From: Chromera velia | Taxonomy: Eukaryota > Sar > Chromeraceae | Direction: 5' to 3' | Assembly (NCBI GenBank): GCA_018398765.1 | Contig: JAHBMJ010000837.1 | Span: 1 to 39,603 of the forward strand | DNA length: 39,603 bases | Shown here: positions 32,977 to 39,603 of the stretch, piece by piece | How the letters are laid out: each line of letters opens with the position of its first letter | Numbering within the stretch: position 1 is the stretch's first letter | Program-made: the position numbers and the translations under genes | Notes under the pieces: generated by a model | What the model saw: the letters and a program-made list of their open reading frames with translations, nothing else | Told to the model about the DNA's origin: nothing | The model's database searches: none

Positions 32977-34533
32977 AAAAGAGAGAGAGAGAGAGAGAAA
33001 GGCCGACGCAAGAAAAGAAAGAAAGAGCAAAGGAGAAAAAAAACGGCACACAAAAAGGTGAGGAAAGAAATGCTCCTTCCTGGTTTTGGTGGGGAAGCAA
33101 GCGAGAGACCGAGAGAGAAAAACAAATCAATCGCTCTCGAGACCCACCCAAGCACACCCCCACAACGCGACCGGAAGTTTTGGCAAACACCGCTGAGTTT
33201 GTTGCCCTCTCTGCTGCACTCATGTTCGGATCTGGAAGTCCTATTTTTCGAGCCGCTGCCTCGATGCTCCCACCCAACCAAATTCCGGAGATGTCACCCA
33301 CCTGCATTCATTCATTCATTTATGTCAGCATGCATACGTGCACAAAAACACGCATATTAACCCTCTTGCATTTTGGATGAGAAAAGAAGGAGAGAAAGAC
33401 GGAAGGGAGCTTGGTGCGACTGAGTGAGTAAGTCAAGTGAACGAGCAAATGAATGAACATGAAGATTGTTCAGTGTGTACAAAGTAGTACAGCCATTCAA
33501 TCTATTTGTAAGCGGGCGACGGCAATGTAGCCACTACATGTCGAGCGAAGGGGCTTGGACTGGCAGTCCTGCAGTCCGAATGGTCTGAGTGCAGCAGCTA
33601 GGCCGGAGTGCACGTTTCAATGTGTGGCAGTGGAAGTTTCACTTTTCTTTTCTTTATTTCCTGTCCGCTCCCTTACCTGCCGACCCCTCAACATGCTTGC
33701 TTCTCACATTACCGAGTTGTCTCCCGCTCGTTCCTGCTCGTACGTCTGCATGCCCGTCTTTCTGCCTGCACATCTATGTGTCTCTCTGTCTGCGCGCCTG
33801 CTACACGGCTGTCAGACTGTCAGCATGACACAATGATGTAGGCAGCCCCTCGCCTTGACGGCTGATTGTCTGACAGACTGACCGTGTTTCCCAGAGCAGC
33901 CGCAGCGAGAGTAGAGATACCAAGGAAAGAACCCAAGAAAACGTCAAAAAAATCACCCGCAATCAGCATGATGCTGTTGTCCAAAAATCCGAATCCAACG
34001 AATGGAACTGCGCTCACAAACGCATAAGTCCTCAATTTTTGAACATCGGGAATTTGACTGGAAGAGGACGACGAGGAGGAGGAGGGAGAAGAAGAGGAAG
34101 CGCTTCCCCCCCCCGCCACAGTGTCGCTCTGGCGAGGGGGTCCGGTCACTTCAGACACGTCCACCTTTGAGCGCAAAAGCCGAAAGCTCTCAGCCAAGGT
34201 GGGATCTCTGGCAAGTCTCTCTAGTGTTTCTTCGTCCACTGTCTGGAGCGCATAGAGGCACTCTAAGTTCTTTCCGTTGGTGTCCTCTTCAGGGACTGCT
34301 GAAGAGCTGGACGAGGGGGGGGAGGCAGAGGCAGAGGCAGCAGAAGCAGACTGCGCCCCTGCCGGAGCTGCCGACACGCTGGCTCTGCAGATGCGAGACT
34401 CTTTGTGTGCATGTCGCACTGCGCGTCTGAAGGGTTGCTGGGGTCTTGTTTGCGCCTTCAAAAAAGGAGACGGCACCGCGAGACGGCAAACGGACCTTCT
34501 CAAAAGAGAAGAAGCCGGCACGACCAAAGTCAT
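31974..34533 (-). CDS. TMEM65-family mitochondrial membrane protein, 3 exons
   Basis: TMEM65 proteins are mitochondrial inner-membrane proteins linked in animals to sodium/calcium exchange and cell-junction function; the role in algae is unknown. Exons: 34533-33883, 33301-33148, 32101-31974, giving 310 residues. The N-terminus is rich in Arg with no acids (L-L-R-R-S-V-C-R), consistent with a mitochondrial presequence. A Ser/Ala low-complexity stretch follows. The family core begins near residue 169 with A-V-P-F-V-G-F-G-F-L-D-N-S-I-M-L-I-A-G, then L-G-I-S-T-L-A-A-A-A-L-G-N-T-V-G-D, and L-G-G-S-I-E. The last membrane segment is V-V-G-V-C-L-G-C-C-L-G-M-F-P-L-F. Exons 2 and 3 were found by matching the family pattern, and all junctions keep frame. 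The ATG at 34533 is the first Met; the upstream open frame has no ATG. A hydrophilic tail of about 30 residues follows the last segment. Confidence 0.88.
32331..32549. repeat. Five tandem copies of a 44-bp unit in TMEM65 intron 2
   Basis: Units start at 32331, 32375, 32419, 32462 and 32506 with TTGGTGTTCTCTCTATTTCC and end in CTTCGTGCCGCC. Copies are nearly identical except for T-run length, so the array is recent. Reading frames through it are repetitive and not supported as protein. Confidence 0.95.
32698..33060. repeat. Purine-rich tract with a 159-nt pure purine run (TMEM65 intron 2)
   Basis: 32739-32897 contains only A and G on the plus strand. It comprises GGGA and GAAA repeats and a GA tract. 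A GACA array follows at about 32947-32973, then more GA-rich sequence. On the gene's sense strand this is polypyrimidine. Long Glu/Lys/Arg or Phe/Leu/Ser open frames here are artefacts of the composition. Confidence 0.95.
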
Positions 34534-35260
34534 TTCAAAGTCCGAACGTGACACCCACACAGCGAGCCTAGCTCGTGTCCTCTCAGGAAAGCGCAAAAAC
34601 GGCCTTCAATAAGTCCTCTGCGAACCACAATTTCCGCCGTAAAGAAACCAAGAAAAAAAAGAAAAAGAGGGAATTGAAGCGGATCGAAGAAACTAAACGA
34701 TCAGAACCTCGAGAAACCGCAAGTTTTCTATGATGAATTTTACACACGCCTCGACTTGTCCGCTGCAGACAGGATGAGAAGAACCTTTCTGCACATATTA
34801 CTACCCTTGCAGATGATGAAATCAGCCACGGCAACCCGTCTACGTACTATAGAATCTCTCTCACACATCCTCTATCATCCTCGATCTTCTTCAGAATTTT
34901 TGACGCACGCACATATCACGCACATGCACGCACCTCCGCCGTCTCTTTTGCGGCGCCCTGGCGCGCGATGGCGCGCGTCTCTGTGAAGGACTTCGTGGCT
35001 GTCATGGGACACTTCCGAGCTTTCCAACTCAGAGAAAAGGCGACTAGCCCCGACCTGGAGTAGTTATTCAAAGCTGAACAGTTGCCGCTCACACTGCTGC
35101 ACTGCAGAATCGCAGAGAAAACGCTACATAGATCTGACTGAATCCCGCGCAGAGCTTACAGTCGGTCTGTCTGGCCGAAGACACCATAAATCAAGCCCGT
35201 CCGAAAGAGCGTAGAGATTTGGCAGGCAGCGAAAATATTCGGAGACTCCTCTTGAAAGAA
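34534..35260. promoter_or_regulatory. Divergent promoter region between the TMEM65 and MoeA-MogA genes
   Basis: The two ATG codons (34533 minus, 35261 plus) face away across 727 bp, so both promoters lie within it. A GCGCCCTGGCGCGCGATGGCGCGC-type GC cluster occurs at about 34953-34977. No specific binding motif was recognised. Confidence 0.45.
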
Positions 35261-38200
35261 ATGCAAGAGCCCAAGCAGAGCAAGTATCCGATGATCTCCC
35301 TCGAGGAGGCCGTCAGCCGCGTTCTGCAGAAGGCGGAGACAATCACTCTCCCCCCTGTCCAGTGCCGTCTCCTCGCGGCTTCTGGGAAGGTCATCGCAGA
35401 AGATGTCACCGCACCCTGCCCCTTCCCTCCTTTCAGAGCCTCCATTCTCGATGGCTACGCCTGCAGGACGCCGCTTCCTGCAGGGGACTATCCCATTGTG
35501 GGAGAGTCCCTTACCGGCGACCCGCCTGGAAAGTTTATCGGGGTCGCGGGTCTGGTGTATGTGGGGACCGGTGCCCCAGTTCCCGACGGTTTTGATGCCG
35601 TGATTGGGATTGAGAAGTGTTCCGTCTCGTCTGAGAAGAAGACATGCAGAACAATGGTTGAGGTCTCGAAACCTGCAGCCATCAGGGAGATTGGGTCGGA
35701 TATCCCCGCAGGAACGGTGGTGGTCAAAAAGGGCACAAAGCTCGCAAGTGCGGAGATTGGACTCCTTGCGTCTGTCGGCAAAAACACAGTTTTGGTCAGG
35801 AGACGGCCCCGTATCGGCATTTTGTCGACGGGATCCGAATTGAAGAGCATCGATTCTGCCGTCTCCGCCGTCTCCGAGAAGGAGACGGGTCACATCATTG
35901 ACTCGAATGGTCCGATGCTGGGTGCACAGGCAGAGGCGGATGGTTTTGAGGTCGTGTTTGCAGAGAGCGTGAGAGATGAGAAGGATAAGTTGAAGTCCTT
36001 CCTTGATGACACAGCCTCGTCTGGTCGTGTTGACATTCTCATTTCCACTGGGGGGGTGAGTATGGGGGAGACTGATTACGTGAAGCCCCTGCTTGAAGAG
36101 GGGGGATCTGTTCTATTCGGTCGTTTGAATCTAAAACCCGGCAAGCCCACCACAGTTGGAGTCTACAAAGACCGTCTCCTCGTCTTTGCCCTCCCAGGCA
36201 ACCCTGTGTCCGCCTGGGTGACCTACCAACTTTTGGTGGTGCCTGCCTGCCGACTCATGCAGGGGAGAAGGAAAGAGGAGTGTCAGCATCCAGAGGTCGA
36301 GGTACAAACCGCCACAGACTTAAAATGCGACCCCGAACGGCCGGAGTGGCATCGCTGTGTTGTCTTTGCACAGCCCGTAAAGAGCCCATCCCCCCTTCTT
36401 GCCGTCTCCACAGGGAATCAACTGTCTAGCCGTCTCCTTAGCTCGGCAGGAGCAAACGGTCTGCTCAAGCTTCCCCAGGGAGGGGGGCTTGTTGGCAGTG
36501 GGGCAAAGGCAACAGCAGTGCTGATTGCCCCCCCCCTTCCTTCCGCCGCGATGCCTGCGGGAGAGGAAGTGAAGGCAGAGGCGGTGGCCGTCTCACAGAA
36601 GATCAAGTGCCCCTGTGGAGAAGACCACGGAGACGGCGGCCACCCCGGTGCCGCGCCCCCCGTGGCTGTCCACCCGAGTCTTCTCCACGACAAGGAGGTC
36701 AAAGAGAAGGCACAGGCCCAGCAGAAGGAGAAGGAGAAGGAGGAAGGGGGGTCATGCTCCAAGACCACGCCGTCAGGATTCACTGCAGCTGTCATTGTGA
36801 CGTCAGACAGGTGCAGCAGGGGTGAGGCTGTGGACAAATCGGGTCCGAAGTGTGTGGAGATCCTGGAGAAGGACCTCCAGATGAACGTCGTGGGGGACGT
36901 GGTGATCGTTCCAGATGAGAAGGAGTCGATCAGAAATGCGGTGATGCAAAAGGTCCGTCTGGCTGGCTGTCTATCTCTGTCTGTCTGTCTGTCTAGAGAA
37001 TGTGGAATTGCAAGAGCGTAAGCCTGCACTGGGCAAGGAAAGGCCGCAGGCTACGCTTAAGGCCTGGAGCTCTGGTCCGCTTCCACTGAGAGCGCGCCGA
37101 AGGAAAAGAAATCTTCTAAAAGAAAGGAAGAGAAACAGGAAAGAAAAGACGATATAGTCTGTCAGTCTTGTCAGTACGTGTTTCTGTCTATCTTGCTGTC
37201 TGGCTGGGCCTCCGTCTATGCCCCTTCGTACTTCTTTTTCCGTTTTCTGTTTGCTCATTTTTTCATAATCAAACGGACATCCCATACTTGACTGCATGTG
37301 CCTGGCTTGGAGCGAGTTTTCACCAAACACATCAAATTTCTATTTTGAATTTTGTACCTCTGCCTGCGTATTGATTCCTGCGTCTGTCGCTCTTTCTCTC
37401 TCGCTCTGTAGTGCTCATCAACCTACCCTCATTGGCTGCAGGTCCGGTTGTGCCTGTGGGCCTTCACCGATGTCCTGTTCCCACTGGCTGTCTGCCTTTT
37501 TTCTTGTCGCCTTTTTCTTTTCGCTCACGAGAAAGGAATGGCTCCTATCCAGCCTGTCTGATTCTTTTTCTTTCTTTCTTTGTTTCTTTGTGTGATCGAT
37601 CGGGTGTCTGTCGATCCGTCAGGTCGCCGAGGGCATCCAGCTGGTGGTGACCTCGGGAGGCACCGGGTTCACTCGGCGGGACGTGACGCCTGAGGCCGTG
37701 GAACCCCTATTTGATAGGAAATGCAGGTGGGTGGGAGAGGGGGGGGGGCGGTTCGGAGTTGACTTTCCTTTCTGGGCGTGCGCATGCGCATTTGGCCCTT
37801 TTTGCCTTCCTGTTCGCTGGAGACATTCGTTTTTGCTCACACATCTCTCTCTTTATCTCCCTCTCCTCCTTTCTCCCCTCCACTTTCTCTCTCGTTCTGT
37901 CTGTCTGTCTCTGCCTGTCTGCCTGTCTGCCTGTCTGCCTGCCTGTCTGTCTGTCTGTCTGTCTGCCTACCTACCTACCTCTTTGCAAGCTTCTGTGGAT
38001 TTCTGTCTGTCTCCTTTCCTGCCGGCCTGCCTTCCTTCCTGCCTGCTTTTTTGTGTGTCTGTATGTATGTGTGTGTATGTATGTATGGATGGATGTATGG
38101 GAAAGAGAAGGAAAGGGGTAGTCTGGAGAAAAGTGTCTCCACGGGGGTTCCTATCCTTTCGGGAGTCTGCGTGAAGGTGAAGAACTCTCTTTCTCAGTTT

Positions 38201-38503
38201 GGGGATTTTTTGAAACAGTTGTTTAAACTTCCTTTTCAGAAATTAATTCCGGCGTTGAATTCCTTAATTGTGACGGATGGATGTCCTCTCTCTCTCTCTC
38301 TCCGTGCATGCAGCGGTTTGACACACCAGATGATCGCGTTTGGTCTTCAGAAGACTCCTTTTGCGGGACTGTCCAGAATGACGTGTGGGTTGATCGGGAG
38401 CACCCTCGTCCTGTGCATTCCGGGGTCCGTCAAGGCAGTGGCTGAGTGCCTTGAAGCCCTGAAGGCCCCTCTGCCCCATGCTCTGAACAACGCGGCCTGC
38501 TAA
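35261..38503 (+). CDS. Molybdenum cofactor synthesis fusion, MoeA then MogA (Cnx1 type), 3 exons
   Basis: The MogA part adenylylates molybdopterin and the MoeA part inserts molybdate, giving active Mo cofactor in the cytosol. Exons: 35261-36952, 37623-37726, 38314-38503, giving 661 residues. The MoeA half (about 10-425) shows F-P-P-F-R-A-S-I-L-D-G-Y-A near residue 55, G-I-L-S-T-G-S-E-L near 184, S-T-G-G-V-S-M-G-E-T-D-Y-V near 262 and L-P-G-N-P-V-S-A-W-V-T-Y. A charged linker (about 430-500) contains a C-x-C-x3-H-x4-H cluster at Cys450, Cys452, His456 and His461. The MogA half (about 505-655) has V-I-V-T-S-D-R-C-S-R-G and S-G-G-T-G-F-T-R-R-D-V-T-P-E. Domain order matches plant Cnx1, not animal gephyrin. 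The first in-frame ATG is at 35261; translation from 35219 would need TTG. Intron 1 carries a repeat shared with POR. Confidence 0.94.
37026..37163 (+). repeat. Intronic repeat IR-A, copy 2 (MoeA-MogA intron 1)
   Basis: Begins GCACTGGGCAAGGAAAGGCC. It includes GGAGCTCTGG and CCACTGAGAGCGCGCC, then an A/G-rich tail and GACGATATAGTCTGTC. About 85% identical by eye to 14694 onward in POR intron 3, in the same orientation relative to the gene, and also preceded by TCTG repeats. Confidence 0.8.
37895..37990. repeat. TCTG/CCTG tetranucleotide repeats in MoeA-MogA intron 2
   Basis: Tandem CTGT, CTGC and CTAC tetramers. Similar TCTG arrays occur in POR intron 3, CWC27 introns 9 and 10, and intron 1 of this gene, so they are a recurrent feature of introns in this genome. 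Confidence 0.85.
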
Positions 38504-39603
38504 GTGGAGGGACGGGAGGAAGGAAGGAAGAAGGAAGAAGGAAGGAACCCATGGAAGGACTTCACTGACGGTTGAGGAAAGGACCACGATCGAAGTGTTT
38601 CTTGATGACCAATGACTCGGTGTCTGCATTCGCTGCAGTCACTGTCCTTTGATGGCATTCAGGCACCCAAAAAGAAAGACAGAAGAAAAAGACGGACGGA
38701 CGGCGAAAGTCGAAGACAGGAAGGAATGAAGAAAGACAGAGGCGAGCAGTGGGAAGGTAAGAAGAGAAGACAGGGGTGAATGAAGGAAAGAAGACGATTA
38801 TAAGTTCACGCAGAAGCAAACGAAAGTTCGATCGATGGATCACTGGATGCATGGCTGAATGATCACGCCTTGGCAAAAGGCCGCCTAGTGGAATGGACTG
38901 CGTAGAAAAGGAGGCATCGGTCGAGAAGTGGCCTAGACGATTCAACTAATAGTACGAAATAATTTCCCATCTGTGAGGTACCCACTGGCAGGCACGTCGG
39001 GGGCAAGCTGGCGGCGAGCAAGCACCGTTGGCTCTTCTTTTTTCTGGTTACCGACGATTTCCGCTATCTATGGGCAACAATCTAGGCAATTAACAACATA
39101 CGTGACCCGTTGTTTCATGCACCATTCTCCGAAGTTACTCCGGCTCACTTACTCGGGACGAGGCCTAGGACGAGGCGTTTAATTTCTAGTTTAATTTGCT
39201 TTAAAACTGAAACTTAAAAGGAGATGAGAATATCTGCGAATCATGCATAACTTAGAGATGAAGAATATACGTTGGTAACCTGAATACATGCAGTAAGCGT
39301 TTAGTCGGTGGTCAGCCTTTTGAATACTTTACTATTTTTTTTTGTATTTAAAGTCAAAATTATATACGTATAGCACTAGGTATAGCATTATAATTAAAAT
39401 CAGTATTTAAATTACTATAGTAGTATGACCTAGATTGATGGGCTGATAATTTAATGAGCACATGGTTTATTGTTTCCTATAGGTTGTTTCGTATATTACT
39501 ATTTAATTTGATATAGTAAACCGATAGTGCTAGGAAAAGGTTCAAGGTTCAAGGTTCACTTCGAAGTAATGAACCTGAATCAGGTTCAAAAACAGGTTCA
39601 AAA
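38504..39603. other. Downstream region, AT-rich at the end, no gene seen
   Basis: It should include the 3' UTR of the MoeA-MogA gene, with AAGGAAGG repeats near 38520-38545 and GGACGGACGG near 38693. After about 39180 the DNA becomes AT-rich like the other repeat blocks. A short open frame at 38973-39182 is not supported. Confidence 0.5.
39538..39603. repeat. AGGTTCA short repeats running off the right edge
   Basis: AGGTTCA occurs five times between 39538 and 39603, with one inverted copy TGAACCT near 39570 and the palindrome CTTCGAAG between opposite copies. The array is cut by the window end, so its full size is unknown. Confidence 0.8.

Noticed and set aside
32221-33360. A 379-codon open frame on the plus strand, plus several long minus-strand frames over the same DNA
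   Set aside because: Most of the product is repeated Glu/Arg/Lys or Phe/Leu/Ser from GA repeats and the 44-bp array. Only the minus-strand segment 33301-33148 is real, as TMEM65 exon 2.

Overview
This is nuclear DNA from an intron-rich eukaryote. It contains five spliced protein genes that I could rebuild exon by exon, one gag-only LTR retroelement, and extensive simple-sequence and AT-rich repeat DNA. The light-dependent protochlorophyllide reductase has a signal peptide followed by a phenylalanine (S-A-Q-A-F-V-L-R-P). This is the plastid-import signature of algae with complex red-derived plastids. Together with the long repeat-filled introns, it suggests a photosynthetic alveolate or chromerid such as Chromera. 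That assignment is an inference; no rRNA or other species marker is in the window.

Layout. 1-484 is the 3' end of an unrecognised gene. 490-5900 is a repeat block: AT-rich DNA with inverted arms, an ATCC satellite, a duplicated 120-bp segment and GGTATCG repeats, with only doubtful coding traces. 7616-12175 (minus) is homoserine O-acetyltransferase in 8 exons. It is divergent, across 847 bp, from protochlorophyllide oxidoreductase at 13023-15418 (plus, 4 exons). 18170-20540 is a 2.37-kb LTR element carrying only a broken gag. 21816-31067 (plus) is the spliceosomal cyclophilin CWC27 in 18 exons. 31974-34533 (minus, 3 exons) is a TMEM65-family mitochondrial membrane protein, convergent with CWC27. 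It is divergent, across 727 bp, from a MoeA-MogA (Cnx1-type) molybdenum cofactor gene at 35261-38503 (plus, 3 exons). The right edge is AT-rich repeat DNA.

The genes serve unrelated core functions: methionine synthesis, chlorophyll synthesis, splicing, mitochondrial membrane and Mo cofactor. I see no gene cluster acting as one system. The unusual material lies in the non-coding DNA and the splice sites. The two LTRs differ by 21 substitutions that are all transitions. One repeat family sits in introns of three different genes in sense orientation. Two foldback insertions in CWC27 introns are flanked by 25-30 bp direct duplications. An 11-bp intronic minisatellite repeats 5'-splice-site-like motifs about 45 times. 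Splice donors with C at +3 are common (12 of 31), acceptors favour TGCAG (23 of 31), and several donors are followed closely by long G runs.

All exon boundaries were placed by eye from GT-AG signals, reading-frame continuity and remembered family sequence patterns. In each of the five genes the exon lengths sum to a multiple of three.
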